From assembly GCA_947307015.1 (NCBI GenBank), contig CAMZHV010000010.1:1-64000 (forward strand): a DNA stretch of 64,000 nt, read 5' to 3'. The translations under genes were made by a program, and so were the position numbers. The notes below the pieces were generated by a model, which searched no databases, was not told the origin of the DNA, and was given only the letters and a program-made list of their open reading frames with translations. Below, piece by piece: positions 36,895-47,689 of this stretch. Positions within the stretch are counted from its first letter, which is position 1. Each line of letters opens with the position of its first letter. Source of the DNA: an uncultured Prevotellaceae bacterium (GTDB lineage Bacteria > Bacteroidota > Bacteroidia > Bacteroidales > Bacteroidaceae).

Positions 36895-36939
36895 AGAGGT
36901 AATTACTCCCTCCCTTATAGGGAGGGCGGGGGGAGAGTC
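36895..36939. repeat. Single palindromic unit between mutL and trpS
   Basis: ACTCCCTCCCTTATAGGGAG followed by GGCGGGGGGAGAGTC. Ends two bases before the mutL stop codon. This copy shows the whole unit outside coding sequence. Confidence 0.88.
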
Positions 36940-36941
36940 TT

Positions 36942-38822
36942 CTATTTGAAAAGTTTATCGATAGTTTCTTGTGGAAGAATGGCGGTGATGGAGTGGCCGT
37001 CAGGGGTATAATGGGGTGATGATGAGGCGAAGAGCTGGTTGATGAGGTCTTGCATTTCGAGGGGTGAGAGCACTTGACCGACGGGTATGGCGGCAGCGCG
37101 GGCAAGGGTGAGGGCAAGGCGTCCGTGGACAGCTTCGGCATCGAGGGAGCCGCGTTCGGCTACAGAGGCAAGGAGATCGAGAAGCAGGCGCTGTGGGTCA
37201 ACGCCCTCAAGACCGGCAGGCAGACCGTTGACAGCGAATGTGTCGCCACCAAGGGCACTGACTTCGAGGCCAAGGGCGTGGAGGTCGCTCTGGATGGCAT
37301 CGAGTGTCGTTGCATCGGCGACGGAGAGGTGGACGATGTCAGGGAAGAGGAGCCCCTGCGTGGTGCCGCCCGTAGAGGTGAGTAGAGCCAGATAGCGGTC
37401 GTAGAGGATGCGCAGGTGTGCGCGGTGCTGGTCGATGAACAGCAGGCCGTCCTCAACGGGGAGGAGGATATACTGGCCGCGGTATTGGAAAAGCGAAGAC
37501 CCAGCAGACTCTCCCCCCGCCCTCCCTATCAGGGAGGGAGCAGTCACTTCTGCTTCTGGAGAAGTAATCATAGAGGGGTCTGGGTAGAGGGATTCCCAAT
37601 CGCGGGGGACAGAGCGATGAGAGGGGTCGTTGAAAGGTAAGCTGCTGGATGGGTATTCGCTCCCTCCCTGATAGGGAGGGCGGGGGGAGAGTCTTTCGGG
37701 GGTGGGTCTAAACGGATTGAAGGAGGGGTTGAGTGTGATGGTGGGCGCCGCTGGGGGAGGAGTAGTGTTGTTGGGATTGTAGACGGGGATGTCGGCGGGA
37801 CGGCCCTCAGTGTCAAAGTCAATGGTGGGGATGGCATTGAAGCGGCCCAGTGCCTCACGTACAGCAGCGAGGAGGATCTGCCAGATGGCCTGCTCGTTCT
37901 CGAATTTGATTTCGGTCTTTGTGGGGTGGATGTTGACGTCAATCTCAGCGGGCGGCACATCGAAATAGATGAAGTACGGCACCTGCTGGTCGGCGGGTAG
38001 CAGGCGTGTGAACGCTTCCTGCACGGCGCGATGGAAATAGGGGTGGCGCATGAAGCGGTTGTTGACGAAGAAGAACTGCTGTGCTCCACGGCGGCGTGCT
38101 GACTCGGGCGTGCCCACAAAACCTCGGATGGTGACCATTGTCGTCTCGACCTCTACGGGCAGCAACCGTTCTGCCAGACGTGTGCCGAACACTGCCGCGA
38201 TGCGCTGTTTGTGCGATGCGGGCGGCAGGTTCATGAGTGTTGTGCCGTTATGCGTAAAGGTGAAGGCGATGTCAGGATGTACGAGGGCTATGCGCTCAAG
38301 TTCTGTGGTGATATTGGTGAGTTCCGTCTGTGGCGTTTTGAGGAACTTGCGACGCGCTGGGACGTTGAAGAAGAGATTTTTGACGATGAAGTTTGCCCCT
38401 ACAGCACATGCTACAGGCTCCTGCGCGAGCACGCGCGATCCTTCTAATTTTAGGCGTGTGCCGAGATCGTCGTCAGCGGTGCGTGTGGTGAGCTCCACTT
38501 GCGACACGGCGGCTATGGATGGCAGCGCTTCTCCTCGGAAACCTTTGGTGGTGAGGGTGAAGAGATCGGCTGCTTCGGCAATCTTGCTGGTGGCGTGGCG
38601 TTCGAAAGCCAGACGGGCATCAATCTCGCTCATACCCTGTCCGTCGTCGATGACCTGTAGGCTGGTGCGTCCGGCATCGATGGCAACGATGTCGATATGC
38701 GAGGCGTGAGCATCCACTGCGTTCTCGACCAGCTCCTTGACGACGGAGGCGGGACGCTGGATAACCTCGCCAGCTGCTATCTGGTTGGCGACAGAATCGG
38801 GGAGGAGATGTATGATATCCAA
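36942..38822 (-). CDS. mutL: DNA mismatch repair protein MutL
   Basis: A 626-residue MutL. It has the GHKL ATPase motifs LVENAVDAHASHIDI, IDDGQGMSEIDA, RHATSKI and GFRGEALPSIAAVS, then the transducer domain (to about 335) with DVNIHPTKTEIKF. The C-terminal dimerisation domain runs from about 450. The catalytic endonuclease motif DQHA(x)2E(x)4E appears as DQHRAHLRILYDR, without the second Glu-rich part. Whether it cleaves DNA therefore needs care. The proline-rich linker (about 376-438) is largely built from two palindromic repeat units, read as LSPRPPYQGGS and APSLIGRAGGES. It lies 28 nt after a small membrane protein gene and may belong to the guaB-led transcript. Confidence 0.94.
   Translation of the reverse strand: MDIIHLLPDSVANQIAAGEVIQRPASVVKELVENAVDAHASHIDIVAIDAGRTSLQVIDDGQGMSEIDARLAFERHATSKIAEAADLFTLTTKGFRGEALPSIAAVSQVELTTRTADDDLGTRLKLEGSRVLAQEPVACAVGANFIVKNLFFNVPARRKFLKTPQTELTNITTELERIALVHPDIAFTFTHNGTTLMNLPPASHKQRIAAVFGTRLAERLLPVEVETTMVTIRGFVGTPESARRRGAQQFFFVNNRFMRHPYFHRAVQEAFTRLLPADQQVPYFIYFDVPPAEIDVNIHPTKTEIKFENEQAIWQILLAAVREALGRFNAIPTIDFDTEGRPADIPVYNPNNTTPPPAAPTITLNPSFNPFRPTPERLSPRPPYQGGSEYPSSSLPFNDPSHRSVPRDWESLYPDPSMITSPEAEVTAPSLIGRAGGESAGSSLFQYRGQYILLPVEDGLLFIDQHRAHLRILYDRYLALLTSTGGTTQGLLFPDIVHLSVADATTLDAIQSDLHALGLEVSALGGDTFAVNGLPAGLEGVDPQRLLLDLLASVAERGSLDAEAVHGRLALTLARAAAIPVGQVLSPLEMQDLINQLFASSSPHYTPDGHSITAILPQETIDKLFK
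37507..37693. repeat. Two palindromic units in the mutL linker
   Basis: Left unit GACTCTCCCCCCGCCCTCCC at 37507 and right unit CGCTCCCTCCCTGATAGGGA ending GAGAGTC at 37693. They face outward over 187 bp. One is translated in a different frame from the other, showing that more than one frame is stop-free. Confidence 0.88.
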
Positions 38823-38850
38823 AGGGAATTTAAGGCCTAAAGTTTAACGT

Positions 38851-39147
38851 TTAAAAAAAGAAGGAGCCAGTCATGAGGTAGTACCAGAGAATGAGGAGGA
38901 CAACGACGAGGGCGATGGCGATGCCTGGATGGAGACGTCGGCGGTCGGGATCGGCTCGTTTGAGGTTCTTGGCGAACTTGCCGCGGTAGGACTCGAGGTC
39001 GGGACGATAGTCAGGTGTCTCGCCACGGCTGATCTGCTCTTCGCGTTTGGCTTCGGCAACGAGCTTGTCGAGCTTGTCCTGACGTTCGGATGTATAGATG
39101 TGTACGCTCTTGAAACGGCGTGGGCTACGGGTGGAGAAGAGGGACAT
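38851..39147 (-). CDS. Small membrane protein, 98 residues
   Basis: A charged cytoplasmic N-terminus (RRFKSVHIYTSERQDKLDKL, VAEAKREEQISRGETPDYRP) precedes one C-terminal membrane helix (about 74-94, GIAIALVVVLLILWYYLMTG). It lies 28 nt after the OstA-like gene and 28 nt before mutL on the same strand. Small proteins of this shape between the OstA-like and mutL genes are, as far as I recall, a conserved feature of Bacteroidales, without known function. The helix near the C-terminus would make it tail-anchored. Confidence 0.78.
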   Translation of the reverse strand: MSLFSTRSPRRFKSVHIYTSERQDKLDKLVAEAKREEQISRGETPDYRPDLESYRGKFAKNLKRADPDRRRLHPGIAIALVVVLLILWYYLMTGSFFF

Positions 39148-39175
39148 TGTAATTTACAATTTTACGATTTACAAA

Positions 39176-40885
39176 TTACTGGGTTGCTGCCATGCGAGGC
39201 TTGGTTTTGCTGCCGCCATCGCCACCGCCGCCCAATGTCGGTTTGGGACGCTCGTGCTGCACGGACTTGGTGAGCTCGGAACCTGAACGTTTAGGTCGCC
39301 AAACGAAGATGTCGTATTTGTCTACAGGGCGAACGTAGTCGAACCATTGGAAATTCTCGAGGTTGCGCTGTCCAGGCGGTATGAGCGCCAAGGGGTGCAG
39401 CTTTCCCTCCGACTCAGGCATCCAGATTTTCTCCAGCTTCTGAGGCCCCATGAAAAGCTTGAGCTCTGACGATTCAGCATGAAGGAGTCCTATCATCAGG
39501 CTGTCGTCGTCGAGGGGGTAATATTTGACGAGCACGTTGCCTTGGACGTGCGACAGGCGCATACGCCCATCGGTGAAATATGTTCGCATGATGTCGCCTG
39601 TGACCTGGTTGAAGCTGAGGCTGTCCATGCGTTCCACGGAGAGTGCCTGACGGAGGACGTAAGTGGAATCGATGGTGCTGTCGTTGACCCATGCCTTGAT
39701 CTCCTCGCCGAGGAGCTGCTGGCCCTGCTGCCAGAGGATGGGATCGTGGTACATGGTGAGACAGGAGTCGCGGCTGATGTAGACCATCGAGTCGCAGACA
39801 GCCTGCATGTCAATGCGGAAGGCGCGGACGTGGTTATAGGCGCGCACCTCGCGCCACATGGAATCGGTGTCGATGTCGTAGGTATAGAGCTTGAAGGTGT
39901 CGGCGTGGATGTAGAGCGTGTCACGTTGCGAGTAGTCAATACAGCATGCGCTGTCTGCCGCCTCGGCATAGCCGATGGAGTCGATGTAGAGGATGTAGTT
40001 GCCAGTGAACATATTCTGATTATCCTTGTCTACATAAACGACGTTATGATAAGCGCGGCAGGTAGCTCCTTCCTCCAGGTAGTCGAGGCTATCGCCAGTG
40101 ATAGTGGTACCTTTATTGCTGACGATGGAGCGGTCGAGGAGGAAAGCGTGACCGGCATTCGTGTCGTAAGAGCCCCGCTCGGAATAGATGTGGTTGTCGC
40201 CGTTGTCGATGTTTGAGGGGCCTACGATGCGAGCAATGGATGTGCCCGTGTTGTAGTGGAGCGTATCGCTGATGAGCGTGAAATCAGGGTTGCGGAGATC
40301 TACGTTGTAGTTGAAGATGGCTTCGCGTGTCGGTGGACTGTATTCTCCCCACTCGCTGGTGAGCGTGTTGTCCTGATCCACGAGTTTGCCGCCCTGGAAG
40401 AAATAGCCGAGTTCATAGAGGCGGTCGTAGTCGAGGGAATCGCAGTAGAGCTTGCTCTTGTGGTGGGTGAGCACGACATCGTAGCGGGCACGTGCCAGCT
40501 GGTCGCTGCCGTCGTAGAATAGGACGCGTGAGGTGAGCGTCAGCGTGTCGCCCTGGTTCATCTTGACGTTGCCGAAAGCGTCGAACGAGTTGTTGCGCTC
40601 GTAATAGCAGGCGCTGTCGCAGGTGAGCACGACGCCATCGTGGAGAAAGCGCACGTGGCCGCGCAGGATCTGAGCCTCGGGGTCTTTGGCGACATCGTGG
40701 AAGAGTTGGTCTGCGTGGAGCAGATGGATGCGCGAATCGGACTTTGGACGAGAAGTCCCTCCTCTTCGCGAAGAGGGAGAGCCACCCCTCTGCCCATCAC
40801 CGACAGGGAAGGGAGTAATCACTTCTGCCATTGAGCATAGCGCAATGGTCAAGAATAAGAATGCAAAAGGGTGACGTCTTTTCAT
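39176..40885 (-). CDS. OstA/LptA-like periplasmic protein
   Basis: A 569-residue protein starting at ATG 40885, which overlaps the preceding PPIase stop (TAATG). An earlier ATG at 40900 is possible. A signal peptide (FAFLFLTIALCSMAE) is followed by many beta strands of the OstA/LptA type: ILRGHVRFLHDGVVLTCDSA, FDAFGNVKMNQGDTLTLTS and NMFTGNYILYIDSIGYAEA. LptA-like proteins bridge lipopolysaccharide transport between membranes. Adjacency to two SurA-like foldases fits outer-membrane biogenesis. Residues ~20-45 (PFPVGDGQRGGSPSSRRGGT) derive from a degenerate palindromic repeat. The C-terminus is Gly/Lys-rich and may be disordered. Confidence 0.85.
   Translation of the reverse strand: MKRRHPFAFLFLTIALCSMAEVITPFPVGDGQRGGSPSSRRGGTSRPKSDSRIHLLHADQLFHDVAKDPEAQILRGHVRFLHDGVVLTCDSACYYERNNSFDAFGNVKMNQGDTLTLTSRVLFYDGSDQLARARYDVVLTHHKSKLYCDSLDYDRLYELGYFFQGGKLVDQDNTLTSEWGEYSPPTREAIFNYNVDLRNPDFTLISDTLHYNTGTSIARIVGPSNIDNGDNHIYSERGSYDTNAGHAFLLDRSIVSNKGTTITGDSLDYLEEGATCRAYHNVVYVDKDNQNMFTGNYILYIDSIGYAEAADSACCIDYSQRDTLYIHADTFKLYTYDIDTDSMWREVRAYNHVRAFRIDMQAVCDSMVYISRDSCLTMYHDPILWQQGQQLLGEEIKAWVNDSTIDSTYVLRQALSVERMDSLSFNQVTGDIMRTYFTDGRMRLSHVQGNVLVKYYPLDDDSLMIGLLHAESSELKLFMGPQKLEKIWMPESEGKLHPLALIPPGQRNLENFQWFDYVRPVDKYDIFVWRPKRSGSELTKSVQHERPKPTLGGGGDGGSKTKPRMAATQ
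40751..40828. repeat. Degenerate palindromic repeat in the OstA-like gene
   Basis: CCCTCCTCTTCGCGAAGAGG contains a perfect CTCTTCGCGAAGAG palindrome, followed by CAGGGAAGGGAGTAATCACT, which matches one half of the units found elsewhere (end TnATCACTTCTG). It lies just after the signal peptide coding region. Confidence 0.6.
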
Positions 40886-42261
40886 TACTCCTTTATCCAT
40901 CCAGGGTACTTAAACTCACAGCTAACCCATTCTGGATTGATACGGACGTATGTAGTGCGTTGCTTTTCGCGAATCCAGTTGTCGAGGAACTCCTCGCTGC
41001 GGCGGTTGCGCACAATCTGGCTGAGCACTTGGAAATCCTCGGTGACGGTGGCGGGGTGTGCTTTGATGCGGCTCTTCAGCTTGATGACGCAGCACTGTTC
41101 CTTGCCTGCTTTGTCAATCATCGTGAAGGGTTTAGAAATCTCGCCCACATCAAGACCTTCGACAACGCGTGCAATCTCAGCGGGCAGCTCGCCCATCTTG
41201 AAGCGCGACGTACGGATGCGCTCTTCCGAGACCTCATCGTAGACAACATTAAACATCAAGCCTCGATTGTTGCGCGAATCCTTATCGTCGGAGAGCACGG
41301 AGGCTGCATCCTCGAAGGTGAACTTACCGTTGCGGATGTCCATGGTGATGGAGTCTAAGCGCAACAAGGCGGCATCAATGTCCTTGGCATCCACCTTGGG
41401 GCGTTTGAGGATATGGCGCAGCTTGAGCTTGTCGCCGCGTTTGTCCACGAGCTGTATGATGTGATAGCCGTATTGCGACTCTACGATCTTCGACACTTTC
41501 TTGGGATCGGTGAGGCTCCAGGCTACATTGGCAAAGGCGGGATCCAGCTCAGCTTTGCTCATATAGTCCATCTCGCCGCCCTGACGTGCCGATTCGACAT
41601 CCTCGCTGAACATACGTGCCATCACGGCAAAAGACATCTCGCCGCTGTTGATGCGCTCTGTGTAGTCGCGCAGCAAGCCCTTGATGCGATCGACCTCTTC
41701 CTGCTGAATCTTGGGATGTTCGGCGAGGAGCTCCACCTCAACCTGCGTGGGGATAAGGGGTAGCGAGTCCTCGGGCATATCCTTGAAGTAGTGGCGCACT
41801 TCGGCGGGAGTGACCTTGATGTCTTTTGTCAGATGTTCGCGCACCTGGCGCATGAGCTGGTTGTTGCGGACGAGGTCGTGTGTCTCCTCGCGTATCTGCG
41901 TGAGCGTCATATTACGATACTCTTCGAGTTTCTCCTTGGAGCCAGCCGTCTGTATCCAGTCATTGATCTGGGCCTCTACGTAGCGGTTGACGGTTTCCTC
42001 GTTGGCTTCGATGCTGTCGATTTCGGCCTGATGGATGAAGAGCTTCTGTACTGCCAGGTTCTCTGGGATGACGCAGTAGGGGTTGCCGTTGACGCGTCCC
42101 ATCTGTGTGCGCACGCGCTCAACATCGCTGAGCAGGATAGCCTCGTCGCCCACGACCCAGATTACTTCGTCTACGATGGATTTCGCCGAGCCAGTGCTCT
42201 CCTGTGCCTGTGTAGCAGTCGCTGTGAGAAGCGACAGGCAAAAGATGATGAGTTTCTTCAT
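40885..42261 (-). CDS. SurA-like peptidyl-prolyl isomerase (second of two)
   Basis: A 458-residue periplasmic foldase with a signal peptide (MKKLIIFCLSLLTATATQAQ). ATG 42261 is preferred to the TTG nine bases upstream, which would overlap the previous gene. A SurA_N-like region (DEVIWVVGDEAILLSDVERV) is followed by two parvulin-type rotamase domains (about 170-275 and 280-380; FAVMARMFSEDVESARQGGE is a typical segment). It would help fold outer-membrane beta-barrels, and gene order with the second PPIase and OstA-like gene supports an envelope-assembly operon. Whether both parvulin domains keep activity cannot be judged by eye. Confidence 0.9.
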   Translation of the reverse strand: MKKLIIFCLSLLTATATQAQESTGSAKSIVDEVIWVVGDEAILLSDVERVRTQMGRVNGNPYCVIPENLAVQKLFIHQAEIDSIEANEETVNRYVEAQINDWIQTAGSKEKLEEYRNMTLTQIREETHDLVRNNQLMRQVREHLTKDIKVTPAEVRHYFKDMPEDSLPLIPTQVEVELLAEHPKIQQEEVDRIKGLLRDYTERINSGEMSFAVMARMFSEDVESARQGGEMDYMSKAELDPAFANVAWSLTDPKKVSKIVESQYGYHIIQLVDKRGDKLKLRHILKRPKVDAKDIDAALLRLDSITMDIRNGKFTFEDAASVLSDDKDSRNNRGLMFNVVYDEVSEERIRTSRFKMGELPAEIARVVEGLDVGEISKPFTMIDKAGKEQCCVIKLKSRIKAHPATVTEDFQVLSQIVRNRRSEEFLDNWIREKQRTTYVRINPEWVSCEFKYPGWIKE

Positions 42262-42266
42262 TGTGC

Positions 42267-43694
42267 TCAATGCTTATTCACCGTGTCAAGGTTTTCCTTG
42301 TAGAGTACGACCCTGTAGCGGCGGCGCAGCTCGTTGACGAACTCCTGCTCCTTGAGTGCCTGATAGTCGCTGATGACCTGTGCACTGGCGTCTGTCCAGT
42401 ATTGCGGTCCTTTCTTGAGCTTACGCCCGATGAGTCCCACGGCGGGATATTTCTGGCTGAGGCGAGTCTTGCCCTTCTTGATGCCGAAAGCCAGCGAGTC
42501 GACCATAGCGTTCTCGCCCTGCTCGAAGTTGCGGCGCTCGAAGCGCACTTGCACGCTGTCCTTATTGAATGTTGACTTGACAATACCCGCCCAGAGGCTC
42601 TCGTCGGTGCCCTTGAGGGTCTTCATTACCTCTTTCAGCACGGCAGGCGATGTGGCCTGGAGCAGAGCTCCGGAATAGTGGGGCTTCTCGTAGGCGTAGG
42701 CTTTCTTGTTGAGCTTGAAAAAGAGTTCGAGGGCTGCGGTGTCCTTAGCGGCGGGCTCCCAAACGTTGCGCTGGCAGATCTCGTAGAGCAGCAGGCCGTC
42801 GTGGTACTCCTGAATGAGGTAGCGCAGTTCATCGTCTTCAGCAGCGAGACGCTCAGCTTCCTTATCCATGATCTCATCGACGGTGCAGCCGGCACTGGCT
42901 GCCATATCCTCGACTAAGGTGGAAGCAATCTTGTCCTTCATGCCGCGTTGCTCAAAGAACTGACGGATGCGGGGAGCCAGCGTGTCGTACGGTTCTAAGG
43001 GCTTCTTGTCCATGAGCTTGAGGACGTGCCAACCCACGGTGGAGAGCAAGGGCTCGGACATCTCGCCGACCTCCATCGTATAAAGTTTGTCCTCAATCTC
43101 TGAGAGGAGTTGCTTGGGGCCTATCCATCCGATGATGCCGCCGCGTTGTGCTGTGCTGTGGTCGTCGGAGCTTTGTGTGGCCACTTGGGAGAAATCGGCA
43201 CCGCCCTGCAACACAGCGTAGATGCTGTCGATGCGTGCCTTGGCGGCAGCTTGCTGTTCGGGCGTTGCCTGCTGTGTGACATGGACAAAGATATGAGCGG
43301 GCTGCAGCAGCTGTTTCCCTTCGAGTTGGTCGAGCATCTGCTGGTAGTATTTCTGAACCTCCGCCTCCTCTGCTTCAGGGCTGACGAGCAGCGGACGGAT
43401 CTGCTGGTCGCGATAGGTGCGAAACTCCTGCTGATAGGAACTCAGCGTGTCGAGCTTAGCATCGAGTGCGGCTTCGACTTTCAGCTTGTAGTTGATGAAG
43501 AGGTCGGCATATTCCATGACCGTCTTCTTATCGATCACGCCCTCCGTGTTGTTCTTATTGTAGTTGTACTCAAACTCGCTGCGTGTCACATTTTTGCCGT
43601 TGATGCGCATGACGAAGGGATCGTACTCCTGTGCCTGTATGGTTGTGGATGAGAGATATACGATGAGCGCTAAAAAGGATGTAATGCGTTTCAT
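42267..43694 (-). CDS. Peptidyl-prolyl isomerase, parvulin type (first of two)
   Basis: A 475-residue secreted protein with signal peptide MKRITSFLALIVYLSSTTIQ. An N-terminal helical SurA/PrsA-like region (FEYNYNKNNTEGVIDKKTVM) precedes a parvulin domain (about 130-235) with LLQPAHIFVHV, FSQVATQSSDDHSTAQRGG, IIGWIGPKQLLSEIEDKLY and the GWHVLKLMDKK end typical of rotamases. A long C-terminal helical region follows. It lies 50 nt after guaB and 5 nt before the next PPIase. It is probably a folding factor for outer-membrane proteins. Confidence 0.9.
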   Translation of the reverse strand: MKRITSFLALIVYLSSTTIQAQEYDPFVMRINGKNVTRSEFEYNYNKNNTEGVIDKKTVMEYADLFINYKLKVEAALDAKLDTLSSYQQEFRTYRDQQIRPLLVSPEAEEAEVQKYYQQMLDQLEGKQLLQPAHIFVHVTQQATPEQQAAAKARIDSIYAVLQGGADFSQVATQSSDDHSTAQRGGIIGWIGPKQLLSEIEDKLYTMEVGEMSEPLLSTVGWHVLKLMDKKPLEPYDTLAPRIRQFFEQRGMKDKIASTLVEDMAASAGCTVDEIMDKEAERLAAEDDELRYLIQEYHDGLLLYEICQRNVWEPAAKDTAALELFFKLNKKAYAYEKPHYSGALLQATSPAVLKEVMKTLKGTDESLWAGIVKSTFNKDSVQVRFERRNFEQGENAMVDSLAFGIKKGKTRLSQKYPAVGLIGRKLKKGPQYWTDASAQVISDYQALKEQEFVNELRRRYRVVLYKENLDTVNKH

Positions 43695-43744
43695 TGTTTC
43701 AATAGTTCATTTTATCTTATTCATCAATCTTCATTCATCAGTCC

Positions 43745-45301
<1,557 letters not shown>

Positions 45302-45340
45302 TTAACCACAGATTAACACTATTCGCGCCGTTTTTCTGCG

Positions 45341-47512
45341 TCAGTTGCCCAGTTCGGAGATGAATTGTATGCGGACGAGGCGAATCTGATCCTCGGTATA
45401 TTCGTCCTCCAACTCGTCGAGAGCATCGTCGATATCGTCGCTGTCGCTCTCGCGGAAATACTCGTAGATATCCTCAATCTGGTCAGCATCCATGATGGAT
45501 TTGAGGTAGTAGGATATGTCGAGTTTCGTGCCGCTGTCGACGATCACGTCAAGTTCGTCGAGGAACTCGTCGAACTCCAGACCCATGGACTTCGCCAGCA
45601 CTTCGAGGTCAACCTTGCGATCGATACTCTGGATGATACGCACCTTGTTCTTGCTCTTGTTGGCTACGGTACGCACGCTGAACATCTCGGGTCGGTCAAT
45701 CTCGTTCTCTTCACAGTGGCGCATAATGAGTTCGCAGAACTCCTTGCCATAGCGCTTGGCCTTGCCTTCGCCCACGCCAGGAATCGTTTTCAGTTCCTCG
45801 ATGGTCACGGGGTAGAATGTGGCCATAGCTTCGAGGCTGGGATCTTGGAAGATGACGTAAGGCGGTATCTTCTTCTGGCGTGCAACATCTTTGCGCAGGT
45901 CCTTGAGTAACTGGAAGAGCTCCTCGTCGAGGGCGCTGGTGCCAGCATCGGGATCCACGTAGTCGCTGTCGAAGTCGTTGTCCTCGGAAATGAGGAACGA
46001 CTCGGGTTTCTGGATGAAGCGACGTCCGTCGGCGGTGAGTTTCAGCAGACCGTAGTTCTCCACTTCCTTGTAGATATAGCCTCCGAGGATGGCCTGACGG
46101 ATGACGGCGTTCCAGAAGCGGACGTCCTTGCCGTCGCCAGAGCCGAAACATTCGAGGTCGTCGTGCTTGTGGGCGATAACCTCCTCGGTGGGATTGCCTG
46201 TGATGACATTCAGGATGTGTGGCGCCTTGAAGTTCTCCTTGACGGCCTGTACGACTTGCAGCAGGAGCTTCAGCTCGTCGCGTGCCTCTATCAGCTGCTT
46301 GGGATGTAGGCAGTTGTCGCAGTTGTGGCAGTTCTCCTCATTGTACTCTTCGCCAAAATAATGGAGGAGTACACGGCGACGACAAACACTCGTCTCGGCG
46401 TAAGCTGCCGTCTCCTGCAGGAGCTGTCGTCCGATGTCCTGTTCAGCCACGGGTTTGCCTTCCATGAACTTCTCCAGCTTCTGCAAATCCTTATAAGCAT
46501 AGAAGGTGATACATTTGCCTTCGCCGCCGTCACGTCCTGCACGTCCAGTCTCCTGATAGTAACCTTCGAGACTCTTAGGGATATCGTAGTGGATGACAAA
46601 GCGCACGTCAGGTTTGTCGATACCCATGCCGAATGCGATGGTTGCCACGATAACATTGATTTCCTCCATGATGAAATCATCTTGCGTCTGTGTGCGTGTG
46701 GGCGTGTCCATGCCAGCGTGATAGGCACGGGCATTGATGTCATTGGCGCGCAATACTTCGGCCAGTTCTTCTACCTTGCGGCGCGAGAGGCAGTAGATGA
46801 TGCCGCTCTTGCCTGGGTTCTGCTTGATGAACTTGATGATATCCTTGTCGATGTCCTTCGTCTTGGGACGCACCTCGTAGTAGAGGTTGGGGCGGTTGAA
46901 GGAACTCTTGAACTCGTCGGCATCGGGCATACCTAAATTCTTCTTGATGTCGCCGCGCACCTTGTCGGTGGCCGTGGCTGTGAGCGCAATCACAGGTGCT
47001 ACGCCGATTTCATTGATTATCGGACGTATACGTCGGTACTCGGGACGGAAATCGTGACCCCATTCCGAAATACAATGCGCTTCGTCGACTGCGTAGAAGG
47101 AGATCTTCACTTGTCGCAGGAAGTCCACATTTTCCTCTTTCGTCAGCGATTCAGGTGCCACGTACAGGAGCTTTGTACGTCCTGACAGGACATCGGTCTT
47201 CACCTGATCCAGCGCCGAGCGGTTCAGTGATGAGTTCATGAAATGGGCTATGCCGTCGTCGGCGCTCACCTGACGGATGGCGTCGACCTGATTCTTCATT
47301 AAGGCGATGAGTGGCGAGATGACGATGGCCGTACCGTCCATGAGGAGGGCAGGCAGCTGATAGCACATGGACTTACCTCCGCCTGTAGGCATCAACACGA
47401 AGGTATCGCGACCATCAAGCAGGTTGTTGATGATGGCTTCCTGATCGCCTTTGAAGGTGTCAAAACCAAAGTAATGTTTGAGGCTTTCAGCTAAGTCGTA
47501 GGCGGCTTTCAT
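45341..47512 (-). CDS. recQ: RecQ DNA helicase
   Basis: A 723-residue ATP-dependent 3'-5' DNA helicase for recombination repair. Motif I is MPTGGGKSMCYQLPAL. Motif II with the aromatic-rich loop is VDEAHCISEWGHDFRPEY. Motif VI is YQETGRAGRDGG. The RecQ zinc-binding cysteines are spread over CRRRVLLHYFGEE and CHNCDNC. A winged-helix region follows, then an HRDC-like domain (about 530-610) and an acidic C-terminal tail (EDIYEYFRESDSDDIDDALD). The size is above the 610 residues of E. coli RecQ owing to the tail and is normal for Bacteroidota. It has its own -7 box. Confidence 0.96.
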   Translation of the reverse strand: MKAAYDLAESLKHYFGFDTFKGDQEAIINNLLDGRDTFVLMPTGGGKSMCYQLPALLMDGTAIVISPLIALMKNQVDAIRQVSADDGIAHFMNSSLNRSALDQVKTDVLSGRTKLLYVAPESLTKEENVDFLRQVKISFYAVDEAHCISEWGHDFRPEYRRIRPIINEIGVAPVIALTATATDKVRGDIKKNLGMPDADEFKSSFNRPNLYYEVRPKTKDIDKDIIKFIKQNPGKSGIIYCLSRRKVEELAEVLRANDINARAYHAGMDTPTRTQTQDDFIMEEINVIVATIAFGMGIDKPDVRFVIHYDIPKSLEGYYQETGRAGRDGGEGKCITFYAYKDLQKLEKFMEGKPVAEQDIGRQLLQETAAYAETSVCRRRVLLHYFGEEYNEENCHNCDNCLHPKQLIEARDELKLLLQVVQAVKENFKAPHILNVITGNPTEEVIAHKHDDLECFGSGDGKDVRFWNAVIRQAILGGYIYKEVENYGLLKLTADGRRFIQKPESFLISEDNDFDSDYVDPDAGTSALDEELFQLLKDLRKDVARQKKIPPYVIFQDPSLEAMATFYPVTIEELKTIPGVGEGKAKRYGKEFCELIMRHCEENEIDRPEMFSVRTVANKSKNKVRIIQSIDRKVDLEVLAKSMGLEFDEFLDELDVIVDSGTKLDISYYLKSIMDADQIEDIYEYFRESDSDDIDDALDELEDEYTEDQIRLVRIQFISELGN

Positions 47513-47536
47513 AGGCGTTATTTTTCAGTTGCGATA

Positions 47537-47544
47537 CAAAGATA
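47537..47544 (-). promoter_or_regulatory. -7 box for recQ
   Basis: On the minus strand TATCTTTG matches TAnnTTTG, 24 nt before the ATG at 47512. A GTTG about 21 nt further upstream may serve as the -33 element. Confidence 0.65.
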
Positions 47545-47590
47545 TAAACAAATTCGCTAATCTTGCAACTATTTTGCGTATTTTCATCGA

Positions 47591-47637
47591 AAAAAATCAC
47601 CTCGAAACCATTTTTAGGGTGTTTCGAGGTGATTTTT
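47591..47637. terminator. Strong bidirectional hairpin between recQ and clpX
   Basis: AAAAATCACCTCGAAAC (47592-47608) pairs perfectly over 17 bp with GTTTCGAGGTGATTTTT (47621-47637), with a 12-nt loop. On the minus strand it ends in a T run. It would terminate the tig-clpP-clpX transcript. Confidence 0.92.
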
Positions 47638-47689
47638 CTTATTCTTAAGAGGTCAAACATGATATAAAGTGACCTTTTTGCCTATCTGT

